Shown here piece by piece: positions 1 to 54,059 of a DNA stretch of 64,000 nucleotides (position 1 is the first letter of the stretch; every line of letters begins with the position of its first letter). The notes beneath the pieces were generated by a model that searched no databases, had not been told where the DNA came from, and was given only the letters and a program-made list of their open reading frames with translations. The translations under genes were made by a program, and so were the position numbers. Where the stretch lies: positions 71,105 through 135,104 of the forward strand of contig WFMF01000336.1 in NCBI GenBank assembly GCA_011033025.1. Direction: 5' to 3'. This stretch comes from Beroe forskalii. Its lineage: Eukaryota; Ctenophora; Nuda; Beroida; Beroidae.

Positions 1-1214
1 GGTATAGGTTTGTTATGCGAAGATTCTAAACATGCTTAAATGTGTTGATTATTAATAACAAGCTGTTGAAACACAAGGAAATATTCAGTTTATGAAAAAA
101 TCTAGTTTTGGCTATAACAATGCGCCTGGTCGATATATTTATTAAATTCTTTTTTCTCAAGTTGATAAATAATCCATGAAATTTTTCATAATGCTTCAGA
201 GGCTTAGTAGCAACGAAAAGCGGTTGAAACACAAGGAAATGTTTAGTTTTTAAAAGCTAACTTTCGGCATCTGATTGTTATTTTTAAAATTCTTTTTCCT
301 TTTGTTAGATGAATGTTTTTTCGAAGGTTCTAAACATGCTAAAATAATTGAGTAATGCCAACCAACTGTTGAAACACAAGGAAATATTAAGTTTATGAAA
401 AACTAAGTTTTGGCTCTAACACCTCCTCTGATCGATATTTCTTCCAAATTCTTTTTTCCTCTGGTAGATGAACGTCCTAATGCTCAGATGGGAAATACCA
501 TTAAATTTTTCGCCTCCGGCGGGTTGTTGTGATCAAATTATACATTACAAAATTGAGCTTATAAGCAGATTCGGATGGGAAAACCACGAAATTTTTCGCC
601 TGCGGCGAGCTGTTGTGATCAAATTATACATTACCAAATTGATCTTAGAGGCATACTCAGATAGGAAATAGCATAAAATTTTTCGCCTGCGGCGGGCTGT
701 TGTGATCAAATTATACATGACCAAATTGATATTAGAGGCACATTCAGATGGGAAATACCATGAAATTTTTCGCCTGCGGCAAGCTGTTGTGATTAAATTA
801 TACATTACCAAATTGATCTTAGGGGCATACTCAGATGGAAATACCATGAAACTTTTCGCTGCGGTGGTCTGTTGTAATCGAATTATACATTAACAAATTG
901 ATCTCAGAGGCAGATTCAGATAGGAAATACCATAAAATTTTTTGCATGCGGCGGGCTGTTGTGATCAAATTATACATGACCAAATTGATATTAGAGGCAC
1001 ATTCAGATGGGAAATACCATGAAAATTTTCGCCTGCGGCGGGCTGTTGTGATCAAATTATACATTATCAAATTGATCTTAGAAGCAGATTCAGATGAGAA
1101 ATACCAAGAAATTTTTCGACAGATAAAAAATTCTTGAAACCGTGGCGACCAAATTGATTAGTGAAAGTCTGCGCTCGACGACCCACAATAGGTATTCTGT
1201 CGACTGTCACTGGG
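1..1214 (-). mobile_element. End of a non-autonomous TIR DNA transposon (same family as 46958-49153)
   Basis: The right edge at 1204-1214 reads CTGTCACTGGG, the reverse complement of the terminal CCCAGTGACAG of the element at 46958. The adjoining 60 bases and the tandem array at about 480-1137 match that element in inverted orientation. The other end lies outside the window. No transposase reading frame is visible, so it is non-autonomous. It sits in the intron upstream of the HMG-CoA reductase exon at 1386. The 8-bp target duplication seen at the sister copy suggests hAT-like, but the superfamily is an inference. Confidence 0.75.
480..1137. repeat. Tandem array of an 85-88 bp unit inside the transposon
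   Basis: About seven diverged units carry the core CGCCTGCGGCGGGCTGTTGT followed by an AT-rich stretch. Units recur near 505, 595, 685, 770, 855, 945 and 1030. The same array in reverse orientation occupies about 47030-47430 in the second element. Short open frames across it are repeat artefacts, not genes. Confidence 0.85.
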
Positions 1215-1385
1215 CATGTTCAACTATTCGTTTTAAGTAGCGTCGCGTTAAATCATGTTACCCATTCGAAGTTTCAACATGGCATGATTTTGAAATGATT
1301 TGCAATCAATTTGCTGTATTATTTCATTACAAGCTGAAATGAAATACCTATTTTACATTATGAAATGATAGTGCCACGCCCTCAG

Positions 1386-2142
1386 GAGGTAACAACGCCC
1401 ACGCAGCTAACATTGTGTCAGGCTTGTTCCTGGCAACAGGCCAGGACATAGCGCAAGCAGGCACCAGTGCCATGACCATGGTCATTACTGAGTTGGTGGG
1501 AGATGGGGACCTCTACGTTAGTGCGACTATGCCTTGCATCGAGGTAATGATCTCGGGTAACCGTTGTTAAGTTGTTTGGGCTTAATGTGGGCATATCCAA
1601 CTATTTGATTTGACAATTGTGACTATTCTGCTAACTTAAATCTGCTGCTAAATAAAGCATTTGAAAGCTATTTCGATGGCTGAAAACCCTCTTAGTTCCG
1701 GGAATGTTCGTCTTGTTTGACCCCTAACTCTACAATCACCCCTAGGTTGGGACTGTAGGTGGTGGCACCTCGCTGCCTCCCCAGAGGAATAACCTGAAAC
1801 TGATGGCCGTGGACCACGAGATATCAACAGAGGAACTGGCTCAGGTAAGACTTCCAGTCACACATATCTACAATTCACTGGTCTCGTTGTTCGTGATTAT
1901 CAAATCAACGGACGAGTTTAAAGAACAACTCCCGCGAGTAGAAGATACTCATCTGTGCGTTTTGTGATTTATTTGAATACACTAATGTATGTACTATTGG
2001 AATGAGTAATAATGTGATAAGTAAACGTAACCTCCTCCAGGTTGTCTGTGGTGCTGTGTTAGCCGGGGAACTATCACTTCTCTCAGCACTCTGTTCGGGG
2101 GACCTCGTCAAATCACACATGCAACTCAATCGCATCACGTGA
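1386..2142 (+). CDS. HMGCR: 3-hydroxy-3-methylglutaryl-CoA reductase, last three exons
   Basis: Exons are 1386-1543, 1746-1844 and 2041-2142, all with gt/ag ends; the first is entered in phase 1. The protein reads [19 protein letters not shown], then [29 protein letters not shown] and [11 protein letters not shown] before the stop. These are the C-terminal catalytic blocks of class I HMG-CoA reductase: the Asp of GQD and the His of SHM are known catalytic residues, and GTVGGGT is the NADPH-side loop. The enzyme makes mevalonate at the ER membrane. The membrane part and most of the catalytic domain lie upstream of the window. The tail after SHMQLNR is only two residues, shorter than in vertebrates. 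Confidence 0.93.
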
Positions 2143-3065
2143 CATGGGATACATAAGATAACGTTATCATGATCAGAGGGACTGTGGAGGATTATTTCAG
2201 TCTTGTGATGACTATGTGGGGATTAAAGGGACTGATTTCAGACTTGTGATGACCAAATTATTTGCACATACTCGAAGTTTGTTATATTATGAAAAATATT
2301 ATATTTCCATTTGAATCAGTTTTGATCATGATGCACTAATATTAACCTTTCAATATGGAAGGATTTGATTGGAAAAATTTGTCTGAATTCTTTGAGTTAT
2401 GATATAGAATTTGTATTCAACTGCTTTAATCTTATTCTAGACTACCAAATATTTGTATTGAATCGCAGTCCTCTGGTTAGTGGTTGAGGATACCCCTCGA
2501 AAATAAATTGCCTCACGTCCATTTCGAATTTATATTCTGAATTTATTATCTGACATCGTTGACATCAACTCCGCAACGTGAAGTGATAAGTCAATCGCCA
2601 AAAATGTTTCTTTAATAACTTATCGGTGTTATGCAAAAAAATTGATGATACAACATCTCAGTTTTATCGACCCGGTTTTTGACATTCCTACTGAACCATT
2701 TTGCTCTTGTTGTTTTGTGTTTTACCAGCACCATGCCCAATAAACGTTTTGCCCGCACCATTTTTCATATGATACGAGGTATTAGATTCAAAATAAAGCA
2801 ATAAATTTGATACCATCCAGCGGCACATCTGCCACAGAACTTGCCGCAGTTCTGTCACAAAACTTTCCGCAGTTCTGTCAGTAAATTTGCCATAATTCCC
2901 ATTTGCCGAGAAGGTGTTCTAGCGTTTTTGTCATAAAAGTGTCAGGATTTTACAGGATTTTACAAGAGGTTCCTCTCCATTCTTGTCATGGATTTTACGG
3001 AATTTCCGTCAATTAAAGTATCAACAAAGAGTTCCCTGTGGCTTTGCGGCTTGCAATATGTCTGC
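2143..3065. other. HMGCR 3' flank and intergenic DNA
   Basis: AT-rich sequence with no supported gene. An AATAAA at about 2499 is a candidate polyadenylation signal for HMGCR. Nothing else is recognised. Confidence 0.4.
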
Positions 3066-3165
3066 NNNNNNNNNNNNNNNNNNNNNNNNNNNNNNNNNNN
3101 NNNNNNNNNNNNNNNNNNNNNNNNNNNNNNNNNNNNNNNNNNNNNNNNNNNNNNNNNNNNNNNNN
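3066..3165. other. Assembly gap (100 N)
   Basis: Exactly 100 N, the usual placeholder for a gap of unknown size. The missing first coding exon of ATM could lie in or near it, because the first ATM exon I can identify (4083) already has an upstream acceptor. Confidence 0.98.
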
Positions 3166-3554
3166 TGTCAGACACCCGTATTTTCACCTACTGGTGCTGT
3201 ATATCAGATCTGGGGTTCGAAGAATCAAAGAACTAAAGAAACCTGGTCTGGCACACTGTATAAGTTGGCAATAGTCACCTCTTAAGTCTTTTTATGGGTT
3301 GTTTTTTTAATCTGTATCATTATGATCTGTATCAGACAGCAATTTCCGGCTCACAAACACAAGAACAATCACATTTCATATTAGAAAAATAGCAATTTGT
3401 TGACCAATATTGTCTTGCTTAATGTTCCTTGTTTAGTTGACCTTATCTCTTCCATTTTGTTTGATATACGTTTAGAATTCCCATATAGTGATGTATTTGA
3501 CTATATGAAATAGTTTTAAGGTTTTAGAATGAGTCCCATGTTGAAGTGACGTCT

Positions 3555-3690
3555 CAGAGACAAATGTCCACTTTGTCCCGCAATGTCCCCTTTGTCCCAC
3601 TTTTGTCCCGTTGCTCACCTGTTTTTCCGAACGGGACATTTTTTGGAGCGGGACAAACCGGGACAAACCGGGACAAAGCGGGACGTTGGC
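3555..3690. repeat. Inverted cluster of TTTGTCCC / GGGACAAA words
   Basis: The left half carries repeated TTTGTCCC and TGTCCC words, and the right half carries CGGGACAAA repeats, separated by about 25 bases. The strand could fold into a long imperfect hairpin. A run of ten C follows at about 3691. It lies between HMGCR and the first recognised ATM exon. Foldback repeat and promoter element are both possible. Confidence 0.5.
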
Positions 3691-4082
3691 CCCCCCCCGG
3701 TTCCCTCCTTATTGAAATATTTCACAATAGATTGATTAATTAATTAAGTAATTAATCTTCTGGGGAATCAAAAATGTGTTATAAATGAATGGTTGTCATC
3801 AGTTCTAGAGTTTCTTCCTGAATCAATAAACTGGGTACTACTGTTGGACCTGTATAAAACAATTAATCAAGTATAAGGCAGGTATAAGGTTAGAATAGAG
3901 GATATATTGGGTCATGGTAAATATTTTGGACATTGAATACATGTGTATAGGAGCCCTAGGAGTATATGTTACTGCATTGAGTTAATTATTTCTTTAATTT
4001 GAATGTTATGAGATCTTTTATATCACTTGATATCAGATAAGAAATTTTAGATATGAAATCACAATATCATTATTTGTTTCAG

Positions 4083-45655
<41,573 letters not shown>

Positions 45656-46957
45656 AACACGACCCTCAGTCAGGGATTGTGATAGCTGGGGCGACATAAG
45701 CGAATGTCAAACTGAATTAGACTTTCTCAATGATAATGGCAATTTTGATTTATAAATACCATCAGCCCTGACCGCCTATCCGCTCCTCCTCTTAGTGAAG
45801 TTATTAAGGGTATTAAACTTAAATTATTTGTTTATTTTAGTTTTAGTTTTTACATAAGTTTGCTGTTCAGCAATAGCTTTATCTTGTTTACGATATAAAC
45901 TGTGGAGTTGGACAATTTAGTTTATTTTTAAAATGAAAGGGCGACCAAATATCCGACCATTTGCTTGCGCTTAGCTTCCAGTTCCCCTCCTTTAATTAGA
46001 ATGAGAGATACTGTTAAGGGGGATTCAAGGTCCTACACTTCGACAACACGATTTTGAGATGTTGGTTCGCCCGAGGGGGGCACAGAGTGAGCCAACCTTT
46101 GATTGGGTTTTGATGCCCCAGACCCTTGGGCGCCGCCATGGCGGCCACGCCCATATTTGGCCCAAAATGGCGATTTTTTCAACGAAAAATGTGTCTTTAT
46201 GCAAACTGAGGTGTGCAATCGATAGATAGGACCTCAAGAGTAAGCTTGAAAAATTTCACATCGATTGCTCAAAATTGAGGTGTGAGTTATAGCCGAAAAA
46301 CGTATGCCCATATATTGGCGTAGTACGACTACGCGCATTTTAAGACAAATTTTGGCCAATTATCAATATTTTGTTATGAGACCGACTTTATACAATAAAA
46401 GAGTGCATCAATTTCTGTGTACTGAGCAAGGATGGGCAAGATAGCTGCTTTAATGTGGATTTGGGGTCCAAAAATCCCTAAATCGCCTTTTCCTCGGTTT
46501 GCAGTTTTGCGATAATGAACTTTTTTACAAATAAAATCTCAGCCATTTTAAAAATTAAATATTTCTACATGAAATTTTCAGAATCGCTTCAAAAATAAAT
46601 TTCGCACTTATTTTATAATTATAGAGTGGAATTTTGATTTAGGCCCCTTTGGACCAAAAATCCCCGAGGGGTTTTTGAAAGTTTTTTGGACGCCAAAGGG
46701 TCTGAGACCTCCAAACCCAATCAAAAAGTTGTCCAACTTGGTGTCCCTTTCGGGTGGACCGGTATCTCAGAATCGTGTTTTCGAAGTTTAGTACCTTGAA
46801 ACCCCCCCTAATCACCTTTTTTGTTTTTACAGTCAACGACCAGTCGACCGGTGCACCCTAAATACTCCATGGCGCCCCCTATGTGCACCCTAAATGAACC
46901 CTATAAGAATGTATTATGTATTGAAGGTGTAAGTATTTATAATTTAAAATTTAGGGG

Positions 46958-49153
46958 CCCAGTGACAGAATACCTATCGTGGGTCGTCGAGCGCAGACTT
47001 TCACTACTCAATTTGGTCGCCACCGTTTCAAGAATTTTTTATCTGTCGAAAAATTTCTTGGTATTTCCCATCTGAATCTGCTTCTAAGATCAATTTGATA
47101 ATGTATAATTTGATCACAACAGCCCGCCGCAGGCGAAAAATTTCATGGTATTTCCCATCTGAATGTGCCTCTAATATCAATTTGGTCATGTATAATTTGA
47201 TCACAACAGCCCGCCGCAGGCAAAAAATTTTATGGTATTTCCAATCTGAATCTGCCTCTGAGATCAATTTGTTAATGTATAATTCGATTACAACAGACCA
47301 CCGCAGCGAAAAGTTTCATGGTATTTCCATCTGAGTATGCCCCTAAGATCAATTTGGTAATGTATAATCTTATAATTTGATCACAACAGCCCGCCGCAGG
47401 CGAAAATTTTTTATGGTATTTCCCATCTGAGCATTAGGACGTTCATCTACCAGAGGAAAAAAGAATTTGGAAGAAATATCGATCAGAGGAGGTGTTAGAG
47501 CCAAAACTTAGTTTTTCATAAACTTAATATTTCCTTGTGTTTCAACAGTTGGTTGGCATTACTCAATTATTTTAGCATGTTTAGAACCTTCGAAAAAACA
47601 TTCATCTAACAAAAGGAAAAAGAATTTTGAAAAAATAACAATCAGATGCAATGTTTCAGCCGAAAGTTAGCTTTTAGAAACTAAACATTTCCTTGTGTTT
47701 CAACCGCTTTTCGTTGCTACTAAGCTTCTGAGGCATTATGAAAAATTTCATGGATTATTTATCAACTTTAGAAAAAAAGAATTTAATAAATATATCGACC
47801 AGGAGCAATGTTATAGCCAAAACTAGATTTTTTCATAAACTGAATATTTCCTTGTGTTTCAACAGCTTGTTATTAAAAATCAACACACTTAAGCAAGTTT
47901 AGAATCTTCGCAAAACATTCATTTAACAAAGGAATAATAATTTTGAAAAAATATCAATCAGACGCAATTTTTCAGCCAAAAGTTAGCTTTTAGAAACTAA
48001 ACATTTCCTTGTGTTTCAACCGCTTTTCATTGCTACTCAGCCTCTGAAGCATTATGAAAAATTTCATTGATTGTTTATCAACTTGAGAAAAAAGAATTTA
48101 ATAAATATATCGACCAGGCGCATTGTTATAGCCAAAACTAGATTTTTTCATAAACTGAATATTTCCTTGTGTTTCAACAGCTTGTAATTAATAATCAACA
48201 CATTTAAGCATGTTTAGAATCTTCGCAAAACAAACATATACCAGAGGGAAAAAGAATTTTGAAAAAAATATTGCTCAGATGCAATGTTACAGCTAAAACA
48301 TGGATTTTCGTAAACTAAATATTTACTTGTGTTTCAACAGTTTGTTATTGATAATAAACATATTCAAGCATGTTTAGAATCTTCGTAAATCATTTATATA
48401 CCAGAGGAAAAAAGAATTTTGAAAAAATATCTATTCGTTCTCAAGTTATAGCCAAAACAGTTTACACAGTGAATATTGTAAGTATTTATTTGCCGGCGAC
48501 CACACCATCGAGCGCAGCCCTGACGACCAGCGAGCGTAGGATAAGATTTTACCTGTAATTGTATTGTGGTCGTCGAGCATGGCGACCAACACCAGCGAGC
48601 GTAGCTTTTTCAGCTTTTTTCTGACGACCAGCACATTTTAGAGCTGCGTGTGCCTTTATCATTTGGACTAACATTTGAACGAGACTACTTTGAAGTTTTC
48701 CCACGTGCTCAAATATTACACATAATGAACGTATGGTTAATACAAGTTTATTTCAAACACAAGCAAATATCCCACGCATTATTATACTTGTTTATGGTAC
48801 AGTATCACAAGTTTTGCGGTACAATACAGCTGCGAGGGCTTGAGCCAGTAATCGTAAATGTACTACAGACTTTTGTCAGGATGGTCCTTACTCTTCACGA
48901 CATAAATGAAGCTGTACAATTGTCAAACACAATGAAATACCTAGTAATTATAAGTCACGGTTATAATTTGGCGGCTTTTGAACAGTATCGTAGGTAATTA
49001 ACTGCCGATTTGGTTTCGTTTATGCTAATTTCATTGGGAATTTCAATGCTAATTTCAATGAAAATTCGGTCGTTTGGACGTTTTGGGTCGCCACTAACGT
49101 GGCTGTTGGTTGTCGAGCGACGCTCTCTCGCTCGCTAGGGTTCTGTCACTGGG
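46958..49153 (+). mobile_element. 2.2-kb non-autonomous TIR transposon with 8-bp target duplication
   Basis: Ends CCCAGTGACAGAA and its inverse, flanked by TTTAGGGG on both sides (46950-46957, 49154-49161). The empty site is seen in copy 2 at 53318-53325 (gtatttagggggcat). The interior has the 85-88 bp tandem array (about 47030-47430), then AT-rich repeats of ttccttgtgtttcaac(a/c)g words every 150-200 bases, then an open frame at 48650. An 8-bp duplication is typical of hAT elements, among others. No transposase is recognised. Confidence 0.88.
48650..48997 (+). CDS. Unrecognised 115-codon open frame inside the transposon
   Basis: The frame is open from just after a TAG at 48641; the first ATG gives MNVWLIQVYFKHKQ at about 48725. 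It encodes a mostly helical, hydrophobic peptide (HALLYLFMVQYHKF; LQTFVRMVLTLHDI) with no repeats, unlike the rest of the element, and more protein-like than the flanking AT-rich DNA. I recognise no family. It could be a captured host exon, a remnant of the element's own protein, or chance. Confidence 0.3.
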   Translation: MPLSFGLTFERDYFEVFPRAQILHIMNVWLIQVYFKHKQISHALLYLFMVQYHKFCGTIQLRGLEPVIVNVLQTFVRMVLTLHDINEAVQLSNTMKYLVIISHGYNLAAFEQYRR

Positions 49154-49303
49154 TTTAGGGGCATAAAAGTAAAGGGTGCATGTCGGGGGCACTAGGCAGT
49201 CGAATGAAAATTCATTAATGGTAAGCATATGGGGTGCATTTAGGGGGCCTTTTGGGATGCATACTGATACAGGGCGCATGCTTGTCGTACGATGTATGAC
49301 CCG

Positions 49304-49334
49304 CTGACGCCAGCCGCGAAGCGGCTGGCGTCAG
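49304..49334. repeat. Perfect GC-rich hairpin (copy 2 at 53475-53505)
   Basis: CTGACGCCAGCCGC, loop GAA, then the exact 14-base complement. Conserved in both segmental copies. Confidence 0.75.
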
Positions 49335-49745
49335 CGCGCGGCGCTGATTCTCGAGAGGGTCTGTCAACGCCAGACAAGGCGCATGCCGATTGAGAGCTGG
49401 GCATTTATGGTAGATTATAGGGTGCATTTAGGAGTGCCATTTCTTTAATGTTGTTTCAGTTTCCTTAAATTTTAATTCAAAATTAGATATTTTCAAAATT
49501 AATTTGTGATTGAACTTGAATTTAATTCAATTTCAAAGGAAAAACTTAAATTTCAGTTTTATTGGTCCTGATAGGGAAAAACGTTGTCTGTCCCCTTCGC
49601 CTTCGGCGGGCGCCATGGCGGACCTTATTTCACTGAAATAATGGTCAGAAAACAGGTAGGTCTCCCATGTAAACGGGGGCCTTCATTATCTATGACAATG
49701 ACGTCACTCAGAAAAATATATTTAAGCGCATCTAGCGCTTTAAGC

Positions 49746-49835
49746 ATTAAGGTTAGGGTCTTGGTTAGGGTCAGGATATGTAAGGTTTAGGGTAAGGATT
49801 AAGGGTTTTGGTTAGGGCAATGGTTAGGTTTAGGA
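49746..49835. repeat. Degenerate TTAGGG-like stretch (copy at 54168-54255)
   Basis: Interspersed ggttaggg, gtttaggg and attaaggg words over about 90 bases, resembling decayed telomere-type hexamers. They are not a clean array. Confidence 0.5.
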
Positions 49836-50592
49836 TACAGAAAAATTGACGTTTAGATCTGTGACGTCACTCAGAGCCGTTTATATGGGAGAGATACCAG
49901 ACAACGTCTGACAATGACATTAAATAAAACGAGCTTGCGATTTTTGTCCAAAGGCCGGTAAAGAAACGCCAGTTAAAGTAGGGCCAGTTGATTAACGTCA
50001 TAATTCATATGAAATTGAAACCAGAGGTACCGCGCGCGCGCGCCGCTTGTCAGGGCCCGAGGGCCGGGGTTGTACTTGTATCCCTGTTTGGCTCGCGCGC
50101 GGCGCGTCTCGCCACGACTTTGGTTAGGTTTCCTAAGCCCGCATAGGTGTGTGTACGCGCCGCGCGCTTCCTGTGCTGGGGATCAGCGCGCCGCGCGAGC
50201 CACACAGGGATATACGTGTTTATCGACGGGCGATGTCCGTATCTTCTGACTTGTCACTTGTTGTTGGCGCAAACTGACGTCCAAATGTGGAACGTTGCGC
50301 CGCGCGCGCGAGGGTAGGGCCAGGGTAACATCCTACGAACGTGTTTAGCAATGGTTAGGTAAGTAGGATTTTAACCTACCCTCCGCTTGCGAGGCGTTGC
50401 CTGACCCCCGAGCGTGCGCCACGACTCGCAATTTAAATAAATTTTAAATAATGGGTCTGACGACGTCAGACAACCCTTAACCCTCCGCAGCGCGCCATTT
50501 TTTCGCCATTTTTTAGTCTACAAATTACAGCACGACGCTCCAAATTTCCGAGTGATGCGCGCTAGGGATGGGTTTGGGGCCATCCATAAAGG

Positions 50593-50695
50593 ACTTGTCA
50601 GGCGGACGCGCGCGCGCCCGTGCCGCCGAAGGCGTACAGCGTAGGGAGCACTGCTCCCTACGCCTTCGGCGGGCGCGCGCGTCCGCCTGACAAGT
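50593..50695. repeat. 103-bp palindrome present only in copy 1
   Basis: Arms ACTTGTCAGGCGGACGCGCG through gtagggagca and its inverse, with short mismatched insertions in the left arm. Copy 2 reads aggacttgtctgacaatg at the same place, without the palindrome. Confidence 0.8.
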
Positions 50696-51008
50696 ACAAC
50701 GTCTGACAATGAAGGACGGATCCGCAATTAGGGGGGAGTCTGGCCAATGCGGACGTCTGCAATTCATGGAAATTTTGGGCGATTTGACGGCAATTTTTTA
50801 GCCATGATTACGTAATATCGAATATTATCCCCAAAAGAAGGGGTTGGGCTTTGGTTACGACTACGAGGGGGAGGGAGGGGGTTGAAATAAAAAATGGCCA
50901 AAATATGAGAACGATCCCTTTGTGTTTAACAATAACATAAGAACATATTAACAAACCATCTCACATTATGGACTCTCCCCTCATCCTCTCTATACCCCTC
51001 TCATTCAG

Positions 51009-52181
51009 GGACAACTCCTGCTGGCTTCAGAAGGTCACTTCGGCTTACCAGCTGACACAATTGGACAGGTTGGGGTATCCACAAGGGACAAGGGGTGTTC
51101 AGGATGTCTTGTGAGCACGTCATGAAAGTCTTACAGGTTATTATTTGAATATTAAATTAAATTTTGCTTGGTTATAAATAATGCGACCATTTCAATATTC
51201 TTTAAATTTGAATATTAAATTATTTTGCTTTGTCATGATGATGCGACAATAAAAAAATACAAAATTTAGGCTTTCCTTTCGAATATATCTTTTATCGTTG
51301 TTGGTGAATGTGGCTGATGAAATCATGCCTGGGAACGGAAACATGTAACGCCTTCACACGGGACGACTTCGTGTCATCGCTATGCGCTCGATATGAAAGT
51401 CAATAAGAGAGCCACTCTTCTCAACCAGTAGATGCCCGTTTCCTTAATATCCTACTTTGACCTAGCATTGATCTAATGCAGGTTTGATGCAGGTCTTGTG
51501 CCTGTGACAACTGAAACACAGCTGAATTGACAGCGTCTCCTCCCTCAGGCTAACAAGGAGCTGTTGTGTGCGGTTATTGAAGTATTCATCCACGACCCCC
51601 TCTTTAACTGGTGCATTAACGACACAACCAACGAGGGCTCCCAATCCAAGAGGAAACAGACTGCTTCCGGATCTGGTGGTGAGTGTTTGGAACTTTTAAT
51701 AGGAGCTTATCAGTGACTTCAATTCACTTGACTGATACTGCAGCTTCACTTCGACAATCGAGACATAACTTTCAAACTGTAATAAGAAACCTTGTTTATC
51801 AGCTGAATTACGCTGAATTGCTGACAGCTGCCAAGTACCATAATTCCCTTGCCAGGGGTGTTGCGCACTACGTACTGTGTGACAGCCAGGGCTAAGATAA
51901 ACCTTAAAACTTAAACCATCGAGCTCTTGTTAACAGTTGGTTTTTTGAGCAAACTAAACCCCTTAACTTAAACTGGTTTAAGAGCGAACTAACTCCTCCC
52001 CTCCTCAGACGGGAGCAACAGTCAGGCGCAGCGCGTGCTGGGCTCTCTGAAGAAGAAGTTGGAGGGGATTGAGGAGGGAGTGGTTCTGGGGGTGGAGGGA
52101 CAGATCAACTACCTTATCCGGAAAGCGCAGGACCCTGCCAACCTCTCCAGGATCTTTGTGGGCTGGCAAGCCTGGGTGTAA
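51009..52181 (+). pseudogene. Duplicated last three exons of ATM
   Basis: Exon images: 51009-51136, 51549-51678, 52009-52181. The second and third are open and nearly identical to ATM ([30 protein letters not shown]… GWQAWV stop). The first has many substitutions and indels, loses [12 protein letters not shown] and runs into a stop, but keeps a GT donor. With no kinase upstream of its own it is a partial pseudogene, unless ATM transcripts splice from 44622 to 51549 and use it as an alternative 3' end. Confidence 0.85.
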
Positions 52182-53826
52182 AACACGACCCTCAGTCAGT
52201 AATTGTGATAGCTGGGGCGACATAAGCGAATGTCAAACTGAATTAGACTTTCTCAATGATAATGGCAATTTTGATTTATAAATACCATCAGCCCTGACCG
52301 CCTATCCGCTCCTCCTCTTAGTGAAGTTATTAAGGGTATTAAACTTAAATTATTTGTTTATTTTAGTTTTAGTTTTTACATAAGTTTGCTGTTCAGCAAT
52401 AGCTTTATCTTGTTTACGATATAAACTGTGGAGTTGGACAATTTAGTTTATTTTTAAAATGAAAGGGCGACCAAATATCCGACCATTTGCTTGCGCTTAG
52501 CTTCCAGTTCCCCTCCTTTAATTAGAATGAGAGATACTGTTAAGGGGGATTCAAGGTCCTACACTTCGACAACACGATTTTGAGATATTGGTTCGCCCGA
52601 AAGGGGCACAGAGTGAGCCAACCTTTGATTGGGTTTTGATGCCCCAGACCCTTGGGCGCCGCCATGGCGGCCACGCCCATATTTGGCCCAAAATGGCGAT
52701 TTTTTCAACGAAAAATGTGTCTTTATGCAAACTGAGGTGTGCAATCGATAGATCATAGATATTTTGTTATGAGACCGACTTTATACGATAAAAGAGTGCA
52801 TCAATTTCTGTGTACTGAGCAAGGATGGGCAAGATAGCTGCTTTAATGTGGATTTGGGGTCCAAAAATCCCTAAATCGCCTTTTCCTCGGTTTGCAGTTT
52901 TGCGATAATGAACCTTTTTACAAATAAAATCTCAGCCATTTTAAAAGTTAAATATTTCTACATGAAATTTTCAGAATCGCTTCAAAAATAAATTTCGCAC
53001 TTATTTTATAGAGTGGAATTTTGATTTAGGCCCCTTTGGACCAAAAATCCCCGAGGGGTTTTTGAAAGTTTTTTGGACGCCAAAGGGTCTGAGACCTCCA
53101 AACCCAATCAAAAAGTTGTCCAACTTGGTGTCCCTTTCGGGTGGACCGGTATCTCAAAATCGTGTTTTCGAAGTTTAGTACCTTGAAACCCCCCCCCCCC
53201 CTAATCACCTTTTTTGTTTTTACAGTCAACGACCAGTCGACCGGTGCACCCTAAATACTCCATGGCGCCCCCTATGTGCACCCTAAATGAACCCTATAAG
53301 AATGTATTGAAGGTGTATTTAGGGGGCATGAAAGTAATTGTAAAGGGTGCATGTCGGGGGCACTAGGCAGTCGAATGAAAATTCATTAATGGTAAGCATA
53401 TGGGGTGCATTTGGGGGGCCTTTTGGGATGCATACTGATACAGGGCGCATGCTTGTCGTACGATGTATGACCCGCTGACGCCAGCCGCGAAGCGGCTGGC
53501 GTCAGCGCGCGGCGCTGATAGTGATTCTCGAGAGGGTCTGTCAACGCCAGACAAGGCGCATGCCGATTGAGAGCTGGGCGTTTATGGTAGATTATAGGGT
53601 GCATTTAGGAGTGCCATTTTTTATGTTGTTTCAGTTTCCTTAAATTTTAATTCAAAATTAGATATTTTCAAAATTAATTTGTGATTGAACTTGGATTTAA
53701 TTCAAATGAAAAACTTAAATTTCACTTTCAGTTTTATTGGTCCTGATAGGGAAAAACGTTGTCTGTCCCCGGCCCTTCGCCTTCGGCGGGCGCGCGCCCG
53801 CCATGGCGGACTTTATTTCACTGAAA

Positions 53827-54059
53827 GGCGCCCGTAACGTTCGTCGGTCGATCGAATGGAATTGGTCGATCGATCAATTTCATCTGATCGACTGATGTGT
53901 TTTGAATAGAAAATCTTTGAGCTAGTAGGAAAACAACTAAATATTGCTCATTTAAACACGATTCAAGTCATTAGGGACCAGTTAAACACATCATTCGTTC
54001 CAATGGAGTTGATCGATCGACCAATTCCATTCGATCGACCGACGAACGTTACAGGCGCC
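53827..54059. mobile_element. 233-bp palindromic MITE with 3-bp target duplication
   Basis: Ends GGCGCC(C/T)GTAACGTTCGT with about 50-bp inverted arms rich in GGTCGATCGA, flanked by AAA on both sides (53824-53826, 54060-54062). Copy 1 keeps the empty site at 49636-49638 (cactgaaataatgg). A 3-bp duplication is typical of PIF/Harbinger-type elements, among others. Confidence 0.85.

Noticed and set aside
2983-3285. Open frames spanning the N run
   Set aside because: Created by undefined bases; no coding evidence on either side.
4053-4082. ATG at 4053 as the ATM start
   Set aside because: The 30 bases between it and the aligned coding sequence are a pyrimidine-rich acceptor region ending TTGTTTCAG; homologues have an earlier exon.
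49746-49835. Telomere or chromosome end
   Set aside because: TTAGGG words are interspersed and degenerate, internal, and duplicated with the ATM flank.
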